From assembly GCA_944324285.1 (NCBI GenBank), contig CALUVR010000011.1, forward strand, positions 1-64,000: DNA of 64,000 bases, given 5' to 3'. Shown piece after piece: positions 1-9,865 of the stretch; the first letter of the stretch is position 1, and the number at the start of each line of letters is the position of its first letter. The notes under the pieces were generated by a model. The model did not search any database. It had not been told where the DNA came from and saw nothing but the letters and a program-made list of their open reading frames with translations. The translations under genes were made by a program, and so were the position numbers. The stretch comes from Candidatus Gastranaerophilales bacterium (GTDB lineage: Bacteria > Cyanobacteriota > Vampirovibrionia > Gastranaerophilales > Gastranaerophilaceae).

Positions 1-78
1 GCAAGTAAGATTATGCAAGATATAGTAACAATCATATCAAAGCAAGAAAATGAATACAGGTTGCTAGTAAATATTTAA
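1..78 (+). CDS. 3' end of a CDS cut by the left edge (25 residues)
   Basis: The first frame is open from the window edge to a TAA at 76-78 and would encode the last 25 residues of a protein ending LLVNI. No start codon with a ribosome binding site lies within the segment, so if real it belongs to a gene that begins outside the window. The fragment is too short to recognise. Confidence 0.35.
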   Translation, partial: ASKIMQDIVTIISKQENEYRLLVNI

Positions 79-406
79 AAAATTAAAATGAGAATAATAC
101 AAGGTCTACCAAGGTCAAAATAAATCAAACCTTGTGGTTCTTTAGATTCCGGTTTTTGATAAAATAATTGAAGATGCTTCAATGCAGCAAATCTATTTGA
201 AAAAATTTTAATTTGCGAGTGTATGAATTCAGGACATTCTGGCAGCGTAATATGTACAAAGCTTTGTGCTTACGTTTTAGCGGTTTACTTTGAAACAAAC
301 ATTACGAATTGTAACGAATTTATTATATCAAATCTTTTATAAGCAATTTTTATTTCTGATTTTTTTTTAGAAAAGAGGGGATTAAACAAAAACAGGAGGA
401 ATTTTT
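79..406. other. Intergenic region, no gene; two small inverted repeats
   Basis: No plausible coding region is seen. An inverted repeat ACAAGGT/ACCTTGT pairs 99-105 with 129-135, and a tight hairpin ATTGAAG-atg-CTTCAAT lies at 167-183. Neither is followed by a T run, so neither looks like a terminator. No DnaA-box-like 9-mer (TTATCCACA type) was seen although dnaA is close by. The last bases hold the AGGAGG Shine-Dalgarno of the gene at 407. Confidence 0.5.
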
Positions 407-859
407 ATGGGGGATCAAACGGTAAAAATTTATAAGCCGACTATTAATGAACGTACGGTTACTTATCGCTATAATAACAAGGATATAACTGTCGAATTTC
501 CCACAAAAAATACAGGCGGATTCAGTAATACAAGAGCAAATATAGGATTGTCTATAGCTAAAGCTTTTAATGAATACGCATTCAAAGATAAAGATGTAAA
601 CAAAGGCAACATTCAACGAAAAGATGCTATAAAAATCCTACAAAATGTATTCAAAGAAAACAGCGGAACAGAATCAGTATTTCTTTCAAGCGGACTGAAA
701 GCCGGATACTCAGAAGTTTCAGGATTGTTATCAGAAACAAAAGATTTCTTTGAATTATATATGGATAAAGATTCCGACGGCGGAGAAACTTTAACTCAAC
801 AGGAACAGGCTGAGATACTCCACACTTATGCTCAAAAATATGGAAAAATAAAAGAATAA
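407..859 (+). CDS. Hypothetical protein with an EF-hand-like acidic loop
   Basis: A 150-residue protein with a strong AGGAGG ribosome binding site 7 nt before ATG. It has no signal peptide or membrane segment. Residues 120-125 read DKDSDG, followed by an acidic and glutamine-rich stretch. This resembles the start of an EF-hand or dockerin calcium-binding loop (DxDxDG), but the usual spacing to the distal glutamate is two residues too long, so calcium binding is only a suggestion. I do not recognise the rest. It stands alone: dnaA follows 79 bp later with its own promoter-like sequence. Confidence 0.75.
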   Translation: MGDQTVKIYKPTINERTVTYRYNNKDITVEFPTKNTGGFSNTRANIGLSIAKAFNEYAFKDKDVNKGNIQRKDAIKILQNVFKENSGTESVFLSSGLKAGYSEVSGLLSETKDFFELYMDKDSDGGETLTQQEQAEILHTYAQKYGKIKE

Positions 860-903
860 CAGTTTTAAACATAACAAATTAATATTTTCTTTTCAAATTA
901 TAA

Positions 904-932
904 TTCAACGATTATTTTATTTATAGTAAAAT
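904..932 (+). promoter_or_regulatory. Putative dnaA promoter, leaderless arrangement
   Basis: TTCAAC (904-909), a 17-bp spacer, then TAAAAT (927-932), ending 6 nt before the dnaA ATG at 939. There is no Shine-Dalgarno in front of that ATG, so transcription may begin at or next to the start codon. The -35 box is a weak match. Confidence 0.45.
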
Positions 933-938
933 ATTCTT

Positions 939-2354
939 ATGGATATTTCGGAAGCAAAAAAAATTTGGAGTGAAGTTAAAGCTGAATTAAGAACAACAAT
1001 TCCTGACCACGCTTTTTATAACTGGATTGACACGATGGAAGCTGCCGGCTGTGAGGATAATACTTTTTTTCTCATAACAGTCCATGCGCTCGCAGTTCAA
1101 ATCGTCAGACAAAATTATTTTTCACAGATTAATGAGGCATTTAAAAAAGTTCTCGGGAAAGAAGTTAATTTTACAATAACTTATGACGATGAACTTGCAC
1201 ATAAATACGAACAGGAAAAACGAAAAGAACGTTTAAGAGAAAATAAAAAACCGCGCTCAATTATTCAGGAAGAAACGTCTGAAGCCAAGGCAATGGACAA
1301 CCTTGCTCAAATGCAGTCTTTTGCTAATCTGAATTTGAAGTTTAAGTTTGAAAATTTCGTTGTCGGAGAAAATAGTCGATTTGCACATGCTCTTGCGTAT
1401 TCAGTGGCTCAAAATCCGGCAAAAAAATACAATCCGCTTTTTATATACGGCGGTTCAGGATTAGGTAAAACTCACCTTATGCAAGCTATCGGACATTATA
1501 TTATTTTCCACAAGCCTAATTTGAAAGTCCGCTATGTAAAAACAGAAGAATACGTTACGGATTTTATAAATTCAATAAACCCGATGCAAAAATCAAAAGG
1601 GAAAAAATCGGCTGACGCGGAATTCCGTGACAAGTACAGAAATATTGATGTTCTTTTGATGGATGATATTCAGTTTCTGGAATCAAAAACACAGACAATG
1701 AACGCTGTTTTTTATACGTTTGATGATTTGTTGAACCGTAATAAGCAAATTGTTATTACATCAGACAGACTGCCAAAAGATATTCCGACACTTCCGGATA
1801 GACTTCGCACACGATTTGAAATGGGTATTGTAACCGATATAACTCCTCCGGATTTTGAAACAAGAGTTGCGATTTTACAAAACCTTGGAAATCAAATTTC
1901 TTTGAATGCAGATTTTTCTGTTTATGAATATATAGCAAATAATTTTGTGAATAATGTTCGAGAACTGGAGGGTGCTTTTAATAAAGTAACGGCTTACGCC
2001 TCAATCGAACAGACTGATGTTACTTTAGAATTTGCAAAAAAAGTTTTGAATTGCGAGGGCATGAAAAAAGAAATTTCTCTTGATGAAATTGCAAAAAAAA
2101 CTGCGGATTTTTACGGCGTTACCGTGAGCGATTTTTTGAGTTCTGCAAGAAGCCAAAAGATATCTGCAGCAAGACATATAGCTGTTTATTTGTCGAGGGA
2201 AATTACAGAAAAAAGCTTTGAAAGTATTGCGAAATTTTTCAATAAAAAACATACAACAATGTTATATTCTTATGAAAAAATTCGTGACGATTTAAAAGTA
2301 AATAAAGAACTCGAAAAATCCGTTGCGGAAATAAAAAATTCTCTAAAGAGGTAA
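939..2354 (+). CDS. dnaA: Chromosomal replication initiator DnaA
   Basis: A 471-residue DnaA with the usual domain order: N-terminal interaction domain (about 1-90), a charged linker (about 95-130), an AAA+ domain with Walker A GGSGLGKTH near residue 172 and Walker B DVLLMDDIQF near 237, then a C-terminal helix-turn-helix with the family signature SAARHIAVYLSRE near 410. It binds DnaA boxes at oriC and opens the duplex with ATP. Length is normal. The downstream neighbour is ruvA after 6 bp rather than dnaN, and no cluster of DnaA boxes is visible around the gene, so the origin is probably elsewhere. The start codon lacks a Shine-Dalgarno and may be read from a leaderless transcript. Confidence 0.98.
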   Translation: MDISEAKKIWSEVKAELRTTIPDHAFYNWIDTMEAAGCEDNTFFLITVHALAVQIVRQNYFSQINEAFKKVLGKEVNFTITYDDELAHKYEQEKRKERLRENKKPRSIIQEETSEAKAMDNLAQMQSFANLNLKFKFENFVVGENSRFAHALAYSVAQNPAKKYNPLFIYGGSGLGKTHLMQAIGHYIIFHKPNLKVRYVKTEEYVTDFINSINPMQKSKGKKSADAEFRDKYRNIDVLLMDDIQFLESKTQTMNAVFYTFDDLLNRNKQIVITSDRLPKDIPTLPDRLRTRFEMGIVTDITPPDFETRVAILQNLGNQISLNADFSVYEYIANNFVNNVRELEGAFNKVTAYASIEQTDVTLEFAKKVLNCEGMKKEISLDEIAKKTADFYGVTVSDFLSSARSQKISAARHIAVYLSREITEKSFESIAKFFNKKHTTMLYSYEKIRDDLKVNKELEKSVAEIKNSLKR

Positions 2355-2360
2355 TAAAAA

Positions 2361-2978
2361 ATGTACGATTATATAAAAGGAATTCTTGCCGGAAAAAACA
2401 GCACATCAAAAGGCACTTATGCAACCGTAGAAACCGGCGGTATCGGCTATCTTTTAGAAATTACTACAAGAGATTTTTCCGCGTTAAATAATAGTGGAAA
2501 TGAAGTAAAATTTTATACGGTTTTACTACATAGAGAAGATAAAATGAGTTTGTGCGGATTTTTGCACAAAGAAGAACGTGATATTTTCAACATTTTAACA
2601 TCAGTGTCAGGAGTCGGAAGCAAGATGGCGCTCACGTTGATTGATGAATTTCAATCGTCTGAACTTATCGGTTTTGTTATTCAGGGTGATTATAAAGAAC
2701 TCACAAGAGCAAAAGGGGTCGGACCGAAATTAGCTCAAAAAATTATTCTTGAATTAAAAGATAAATTGATGAATTTTAAACAAAATGAACCGATAGAAAT
2801 AAAAGTTTCAACGCACCAAAATTCTCAAGATATTGATGATGCACAAACCGTACTTTTATCACTCGGATATGAACGAAATGAAATAAAATCTGCAATATCA
2901 AAAGCCTCTGCTGTATTGAAAGACAATGCTTCTGCAGAAGAAATTTTGAAAGAAACATTGAAAATATTATCAATATAA
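2361..2978 (+). CDS. ruvA: Holliday junction DNA helicase subunit RuvA
   Basis: A 205-residue RuvA, full length for the family. It has the N-terminal OB-fold (start MYDYIKG), two helix-hairpin-helix motifs (VSGVGSKMAL near residue 81, AKGVGPKLAQK near 117) and a C-terminal domain that contacts RuvB. RuvA tetramers hold the four-way junction while RuvB drives branch migration. It follows dnaA by 6 bp and is probably co-transcribed with it. ruvB and ruvC are not in the window. Confidence 0.97.
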   Translation: MYDYIKGILAGKNSTSKGTYATVETGGIGYLLEITTRDFSALNNSGNEVKFYTVLLHREDKMSLCGFLHKEERDIFNILTSVSGVGSKMALTLIDEFQSSELIGFVIQGDYKELTRAKGVGPKLAQKIILELKDKLMNFKQNEPIEIKVSTHQNSQDIDDAQTVLLSLGYERNEIKSAISKASAVLKDNASAEEILKETLKILSI

Positions 2979-3121
2979 TTTATAATATATTTTGTTTAAA
3001 AATTTTTGAAAATTTCATGCGAATTTTTATAAAAATTTTTAAGAAAAAAACATATATTTGGTGGATGTTGAGAAAAAAATATTCGTATATATTTTTTCTA
3101 TACAAATCAAGGAGGATTTTT

Positions 3122-3670
3122 ATGAAAAAGGATTTTGAACAATTAATCAGCAGCTACAGCGGCGGGGACTTAGATTTATCCGGCTGCACAATGAAGAAAT
3201 TGGAATTGGATCACGTAGAAGGAAACCTGAACATTTCCAAATGTACAATTGACAAACTTTCAATCGGCTGGGTAAGCGGTACTTTAAATATGTCAGGTGC
3301 TGACATCAAAAGTATCGACAGACCTATTGATGCACAAAGCGTTGATATGTCCGGTGCAAAAATAAAAAAATTACCTGCTCACATCTGGACTGAAAGCTTA
3401 AACATGGAAAAAAGCAGTGTGCTTTTGAAATCTAATTCTGATATCAAAACAAGCTATCTTAACATCAGAAGCTCAAAAGTAGATCAATTGCCGAAAGATT
3501 TGAGAGTATCAAGATTGGTAGTTGATTCAAAAACAGCAAAAAGCTTACCGTTAACTTCATTAAGACAATGTGATTCCATTCAGATTGACGGTGTTACATT
3601 CTCTGAACAACGTTCAAGCGATTACAGTTTTGTAAGCTCTGAATCCGAATGTGTATGTGCAGCTGTATAA
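3122..3670 (+). CDS. Hypothetical beta-solenoid-like repeat protein
   Basis: A 182-residue protein. I chose ATG 3122 because GGAGG lies 5 nt upstream; the frame is open back to 3017 but that stretch has no ribosome binding site. Residues 12-130 contain loose repeats of about 20 residues in which beta-prone segments recur (DLDLSGCTMKKLEL, NLNISKCTIDKLSI, TLNMSGADIKSI, SVDMSGAKIKKL), the pattern of a small right-handed beta-solenoid. No signal peptide is seen. The C-terminus contains CVCAAV. Its function is unknown. The gene at 43096 encodes another protein of this general design. A terminator follows. Confidence 0.8.
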   Translation: MKKDFEQLISSYSGGDLDLSGCTMKKLELDHVEGNLNISKCTIDKLSIGWVSGTLNMSGADIKSIDRPIDAQSVDMSGAKIKKLPAHIWTESLNMEKSSVLLKSNSDIKTSYLNIRSSKVDQLPKDLRVSRLVVDSKTAKSLPLTSLRQCDSIQIDGVTFSEQRSSDYSFVSSESECVCAAV

Positions 3671-3690
3671 TAACAAAACAAAATTTGATA

Positions 3691-3722
3691 AAAAAGCCCT
3701 TACTTTCATAAGGGCTTTTTTA
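3691..3722 (+). terminator. Rho-independent terminator after the solenoid-like gene
   Basis: A perfect hairpin of AAAAAGCCCTTA and its complement around TTTCA, followed by a T run. Confidence 0.92.
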
Positions 3723-3779
3723 TTTTGACAAATTATGATAAGATAAAAAGTATCCGGAATATTTAAAGGAGATAAAACA

Positions 3780-4496
3780 ATGAAAACTATTGCTATGTTT
3801 GAATCTAAGAACGGGGGGGGGGCTAAAGCCAAGCGAACACAAGGGTTTACACTAGCAGAAACCCTTATAACACTTGGCATTATTGGAGTTGTTACTTCAA
3901 TGACACTGCCCGGAATTATTACAAAACATAGGAATATGGTACTGAAAACCCAGTTTGATAAAGCACATTCAGTACTAAGACAGGTAGTGGAAAAAATGGT
4001 ATATGACAGCGGCGGGGATTTATACGGTATGTATTATTCACCTACTGATGAAAAAGGAGATGAATTAAGAGAAGCCTTTTTCAGCTATTTTAAGGGAACA
4101 ACAAACGAAGAAATTCTGGCTGAAATAAAACCGTATTATACCTCTGCCAAAAATTCTACAACAACAATACACAATTGCCCAGCAGGCTGCTGCATGAATC
4201 CCGGGGAAAAATCATACATAGTTGTTGACGGCATTATGTATCTGGCCTGTGCAAGAGATAACAGTATAAATTTTGCCTTTGATATTAATGGTAACAACAA
4301 AGGTCCTAATAAGTGGGGAATAGACCTTTTTGATTTCGATTTTGGCAACAATAACAAACTTACAGCATATCCTTGTACCAAACCATACTGTGATACTTAT
4401 TTCAGGACAACCTCTACAAATAATGTAAATGATGGTTTGGCATGTACACAATGTGCACTCGAAGATCCGGATTACTTTAAAAAAATTGATTACTAA
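3780..4496 (+). CDS. Prepilin-like protein with an in-frame G10 tract in its leader
   Basis: A 238-residue type IV prepilin / type II pseudopilin-like protein. Residues 23-40 are FTLAETLITLGIIGVVTS, the hydrophobic helix that follows the peptidase cleavage site G22|F23, with Glu at mature position 5. The mature part is cysteine-rich, with CPAGCC near 138, and ends in a DPDYFKKI motif shared with the gene at 37253. The leader is 22 residues, much longer than the 4-6 residues of the prepilins at 37253 and 42567, and contains a run of ten G (3813-3822) coding GGG-Ala. At this length the frame is open. The gene has an AAGGAG ribosome binding site and faces the prepilin peptidase gene, 22 bp away. 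Confidence 0.9.
   Translation: MKTIAMFESKNGGGAKAKRTQGFTLAETLITLGIIGVVTSMTLPGIITKHRNMVLKTQFDKAHSVLRQVVEKMVYDSGGDLYGMYYSPTDEKGDELREAFFSYFKGTTNEEILAEIKPYYTSAKNSTTTIHNCPAGCCMNPGEKSYIVVDGIMYLACARDNSINFAFDINGNNKGPNKWGIDLFDFDFGNNNKLTAYPCTKPYCDTYFRTTSTNNVNDGLACTQCALEDPDYFKKIDY
3813..3822 (+). repeat. Homopolymer G10 within a prepilin leader
   Basis: Ten consecutive G in the part of the gene encoding the cleaved leader. A change of one or two bases would shift the frame before the mature protein begins. This is the kind of tract that mediates slipped-strand phase variation in other bacteria. Confidence 0.95.
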
Positions 4497-4518
4497 TATA
4501 AAAATCTCACAGCTGCCG

Positions 4519-5505
4519 CTAAATTAATAATATAAGCAGCCCGGCAAGAGCAAGTGCTGGCCCGAATGGAAGATAAGTCAAGCTGTCAGGATTTTTTAAA
4601 CTTTTAATTATCATTATGCACGACCAAATTCCAAGTGCAAACATAACCGTTATTGTTAACAAGACTACATAAATATTATCAAATATCGGCGATTTTTGAA
4701 GGAAAAAGTATATAAGCACATAAGTAAAAAAGAGTATGAGCGGAATTAGAATATGCCATTCTTTTTTTACAATAAGTTTTTTAAAAAAAAGAGGAAGCGT
4801 CAAAACGAGTTGTATAACAACACTCAAAATAAGGATTACAAGAATATTTTTCCAGCCGAAAACCGCGCCTAAACCTGCAGCGATATAAGTATCCCCTTCA
4901 CCGAAAGCACGGGAGCCTGCGAACAGATAACCAATTCTTGCGGCAATTTCCATAATAACTACACCCGCAATAATACCGGCAACAGAAACCGTAAGCGGAT
5001 TATTCAGAACCCATTCCGTTGAAATTTGAAACTGCGTGGAAGATTGTCCGACGCTTACAATCTGCATTATCATAAGGTATATTGCATATAAAAGCCCTGC
5101 TCCTACAAGAGTATAAGTATGCCCGTCAAAAACAACACGCTCTTTTATATCCGTCACGGAAATCACAATCAGCAAACTTGCGATTATAAAGCCGAAAATA
5201 GTTTCGACAGATATCCCGTATTTTAAAAACACAAGCACAAAAAATACACCTGTTATAAATTCCACAATCGGGTATTGAATACTGATTTTTTCTTTACAGA
5301 AATAACATTTTCCGCGAAGAAGAATGTAAGAAAGTATCGGGATATTGTGCCACCATTTTAATCTGTTACCGCATTTAGGGCATTTTGAAGGAGGCATAAC
5401 AATTGATTCTCCGCTGAATGCTCTTAATATAACTACATTTAAAAAACTGCCTATAACTGCTCCGATACAGAAAATAAACAGAAGTAAAATTATAAAAAAT
5501 AACAT
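4519..5505 (-). CDS. Prepilin peptidase / N-methyltransferase, A24 family
   Basis: A 328-residue polytopic membrane protein of the PilD/GspO type. The N-terminal domain contains GSFLNVVILR and paired zinc-binding cysteines (CPKC, CYFC). The catalytic aspartates lie in VTDIKERVVFD and FGEGDTYIA, the latter matching the GxGD motif. It cleaves prepilin leaders at G|F and N-methylates the new terminus. ATG 5505 has GAGGG 5 nt upstream; a TTG at 5517 is an alternative. It is longer than the usual 250-290 residues, mainly in the C-terminal membrane part. It is the only peptidase in the window and could process all five prepilin-like proteins seen here. Confidence 0.95.
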   Translation of the reverse strand: MLFFIILLLFIFCIGAVIGSFLNVVILRAFSGESIVMPPSKCPKCGNRLKWWHNIPILSYILLRGKCYFCKEKISIQYPIVEFITGVFFVLVFLKYGISVETIFGFIIASLLIVISVTDIKERVVFDGHTYTLVGAGLLYAIYLMIMQIVSVGQSSTQFQISTEWVLNNPLTVSVAGIIAGVVIMEIAARIGYLFAGSRAFGEGDTYIAAGLGAVFGWKNILVILILSVVIQLVLTLPLFFKKLIVKKEWHILIPLILFFTYVLIYFFLQKSPIFDNIYVVLLTITVMFALGIWSCIMIIKSLKNPDSLTYLPFGPALALAGLLILLI

Positions 5506-5530
5506 AATGTCCCTCAATTCTGATTAAAAA

Positions 5531-6307
5531 TTATTCGTGGTGTTTAATAAGTTCGTACATTTTGTTTAAAGCTTTTTTCAATCGTCTGGAAACCTGCATC
5601 TGCGACATATTCATAATTTCTGAGATTTCGCGCTGGTTAAGGTCTTTATAGAAACTAAGCTCTATAACCTTTTTTAAATCCGGCGGAAGTTTTTCAATCG
5701 TTTCCGCGAGCATAATCTTATTTTCGTGAGAATTCTGAAACTCCTGATAATCCTCTGATGGTATTTTATCCAAAAGAGAAGATTCTTCATTATCCGATAT
5801 AATCGACTGATCGAGCGATAAAGTATTTCTGCAGGACTCGATATTACAAACTTCAACAATTTTTTCGACAGGAACTTTTAAGTATTCTGCAAGCTGTTCA
5901 TTTGAAGGGTCTGAATACCCGCTTTCCGTAAGTTTCTTTCTGGCAGTATTTAATTTTAAAAGAAGCTCCTGAATTTCTCTCGGAGTTTTTATCAGAGAAG
6001 CTTTATCTCTAAGGTAGTGTCTTATTTCTCCTTTAATAAAATACAAAGCATAGGTCGTGAATTTTGTGTTCATATCGGGCTTATAAAATTCAATAGCTTT
6101 GATAAGCCCGAGTGCTCCGACCTGAATTAAATCTTCAGGCGGAATCCCTGATTGCATAGCAATTGAAATAGCAACACTTTTCACTAAATCCATAGTGTTT
6201 TCAACTATGCTTATATGAATCATCCTCTTTTTTTTAGAATCAGTGCAATTTTTAAATTGTACAAGCAATTCTTCAAGAGACTCGTTTTGTTTAGACTTGC
6301 GTTCCAA
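5531..6307 (-). CDS. RNA polymerase sigma factor, sigma-70 family group 3 (SigF/SigB/FliA-like)
   Basis: 258 residues with sigma region 2 (about 35-105, with DLIQVGALGLIKAIEFY and the promoter-melting segment FTTYALYFIKGEIRHYLRD), region 3 (about 110-160) and region 4 (about 205-255, helix-turn-helix LNQREISEIMNMSQMQVSRRLKKA). Region 1.1 is missing, as in alternative sigma factors of the sporulation / general-stress / flagellar type. The likely start is TTG at 6307 with GGAGAG 5 nt upstream. No anti-sigma factor gene adjoins it. Which genes it controls cannot be read from the window. Confidence 0.93.
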   Translation of the reverse strand: MERKSKQNESLEELLVQFKNCTDSKKKRMIHISIVENTMDLVKSVAISIAMQSGIPPEDLIQVGALGLIKAIEFYKPDMNTKFTTYALYFIKGEIRHYLRDKASLIKTPREIQELLLKLNTARKKLTESGYSDPSNEQLAEYLKVPVEKIVEVCNIESCRNTLSLDQSIISDNEESSLLDKIPSEDYQEFQNSHENKIMLAETIEKLPPDLKKVIELSFYKDLNQREISEIMNMSQMQVSRRLKKALNKMYELIKHHE

Positions 6308-6446
6308 GAATACTCTCCGATTATAAAGGTATTATAGCATGATTTTCCGGTATGTAAAAATATTTAAATATAATTAATATAACTTTCTCATAATTTAATT
6401 TTATGTTATAGTTTAAAAATAGTATTGAGATAAACGGGAGTACGTT

Positions 6447-6728
6447 ATGATTACCATAAAAGATGTTGAACACGTAGCAAAGCTTGCTCGTTTGGAATTG
6501 ACAGAAGATGAAAAAGAACTTTACACTAAACAATTAGGTGACGTTTTGAAATATGTTGACCAAATGAATGAGGTTGATACTTCAAACGTTAAACCGATGT
6601 GTCAGGTTATAGATTTCGTAAACGTTATGCGCGATGACAAAGTCGTTTACGAACATACAAAAGCGGAACTTATGGCTAATGCGCCGGAAGAAGAAAACGG
6701 GTTCTTCAAGGTTCCGAAAATTAACTAA
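6447..6728 (+). CDS. gatC: Asp-tRNA(Asn)/Glu-tRNA(Gln) amidotransferase subunit C
   Basis: A 93-residue GatC, the normal length, with the family start MITIKDVEHVAKLARLELTE and the C-terminal PEEENGFFKVPKI. GatC stabilises GatA and GatB, which amidate Glu-tRNA(Gln) or Asp-tRNA(Asn). gatA and gatB are not adjacent, so the complex is encoded at separate loci. GGGAG precedes the ATG. A hairpin follows the gene, before pyrG. Confidence 0.96.
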   Translation: MITIKDVEHVAKLARLELTEDEKELYTKQLGDVLKYVDQMNEVDTSNVKPMCQVIDFVNVMRDDKVVYEHTKAELMANAPEEENGFFKVPKIN

Positions 6729-6736
6729 AAGCTTTT

Positions 6737-8412
<1,676 letters not shown>

Positions 8413-8422
8413 TGAGGATTTA

Positions 8423-8803
8423 ATGGCAGACAACGGATTTCCTAAAAACTCTCAGGTTTCAAATTATACCCGACCAAAGGAAAAACTTAAATTAGGGCTT
8501 CCGGAAATTTGGTTTATTCTTTTGAATATTCCGAATATAGTTTTGATTGCTATGTTGCTTTTTGCGGCTGTTATTGATTTTATTGTTTTGGTTATACCAC
8601 TCTTCTGGCTTGCAGGTAATCCGTTTTTAACATTTTGTCTGGTATGGCTGAAGATTTTCTGGCTTTCTGTTGTTGTGGCAGGCGGTTATGGCTTAGTTAA
8701 AGATAAGAAATATCTTTACGGTTATACAATTGTTATAATTTCTTATTATTTATATTTCATGTTCTTTAACGGTAATTTAGTCTTTCAAACTGTGGAGTGG
8801 TAG
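8423..8803 (+). CDS. Small multi-pass membrane protein, unknown
   Basis: 126 residues starting 10 bp after pyrG, with a GAGG ribosome binding site, so probably co-transcribed with it. After a polar 25-residue N-terminus there are about three to four hydrophobic segments (about 28-50, 52-68, 72-92, 100-118). I recognise no family. A functional link with CTP synthesis cannot be argued from sequence; the pairing may only be transcriptional. Confidence 0.75.
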   Translation: MADNGFPKNSQVSNYTRPKEKLKLGLPEIWFILLNIPNIVLIAMLLFAAVIDFIVLVIPLFWLAGNPFLTFCLVWLKIFWLSVVVAGGYGLVKDKKYLYGYTIVIISYYLYFMFFNGNLVFQTVEW

Positions 8804-9865
8804 TACTAGTAAATAACATTGTTGATTTTCAAGGCTTTTTGACCTTTGCCATTAAAGGAAAGACCGTTAGGTGCGGCTTGCTTATGTTTTATTTTGCCTA
8901 AAAATTTTTTCGGACGATTTAAGGAACTTATATAGCAAATTCCACTAAAAATGTCTAGAAATGTCACCCCTGAAATAAATTCAGGGCAGGCTCTGAACTG
9001 GCTGCAAAATCAGTTGAGCCGAATTGCGAAACGTGATTTTATGCCCCTACCTGGTGACCAGGGATCGCATAATCGTTGCATTCTGCAGTAATACGATTCT
9101 GCATCGCTTGACACTTCTTCTGCGTCATTGCGGGCTTGACCCGCAATCGCATCATTTTGCGTTTCAACTGGATTGCGATTCCGCATAGCTTGAAAAACTT
9201 GATTTCGACATCAGTCTCAATCGGTTTTTCTATGCTTTCGGAATGTCGGGGATTTTCTTTGTTTGCCCCCTCACCCCTGCCCCTCTCCCTGCGGGAGAGG
9301 GGTTTATAGTGTCATTGCGAGGCATTAGCCGAAGCAATCCAGCCTTTTGTAAAGTGAAGGGTAAGGCTTGAAGTGTGTAAGGGTTAATTACTTTTTATTG
9401 AACAATTTACCATTCGCTTTTATCTACCCCTCACCCTAGCCCTCTCCCTCAAGGGGAGAGGGTAGAAACCAGCCTCCTTTGTAAAGGGAGGTTGTGCGAA
9501 GCGTCGGAGGGTTTGCTCTTAACCCTTCACTTTTCACTCTTTTTTACCCCTTCTCCCTAGCCCTCTCCCTCAAGGGGTGAGGGTAGAAACCAGCCTCCTT
9601 TGTAAAGGGATGTGGCGCGAAGCGTCGGAGAGTTTGCTCTTAACCCTTCACTTTTCGCTCTTTTTTGCCCCCTCTCCCTAGCCCTCTCCCGCAGGGAGAG
9701 GGGATATATGGATTTACCTCCCTTTGTAAGGGAGGTTGCACGCATGCGCCCGAGGGTTTTCTATAATACCCCTTCACTACTCACTTAATTGCAAACTTTT
9801 TTATTGACTACGCAGTTTTTTCGTTGTATCTTTATAAGGCAGAGAGTTTATTTGGGGAATTTCCT
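8804..9865. repeat. Repeat-filled intergenic region between the 8423 gene and the MFS gene
   Basis: About 1 kb with no plausible gene. From about 9010 to 9250 there are copies of the CGGAATG / GAAAAAC palindromic element. From about 9270 to 9760 there are three head-to-tail units of about 120 bp, each joining a CCCTCTCCC...GGGAGAGG hairpin, a CCTCC..TTGTAAAGGGAGG hairpin, a GC-rich stem and GGAGGGTTT. A GTCATTGCGAGG...GCAATCCAGCC element lies at 9310-9342. Translations of these repeats give low-complexity open frames that I do not consider genes. Confidence 0.85.

Noticed and set aside
1-406. Replication origin next to dnaA
   Set aside because: I found no DnaA-box-like 9-mers or AT-rich 13-mer array here by eye.
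3017-3121. N-terminal extension of the solenoid-like protein
   Set aside because: The upstream frame has no ribosome binding site, while ATG 3122 has GGAGG at good distance.
9557-9745. Open frame on the minus strand through the repeat units
   Set aside because: It is a translation of three copies of the hairpin repeat; it has low complexity, no ribosome binding site, and the same peptide appears wherever the repeat occurs.
9270-9760. Possible CRISPR array
   Set aside because: The three units are about 120 bp, contain conserved sequence throughout and have no unique spacers of constant length; no cas gene is present.
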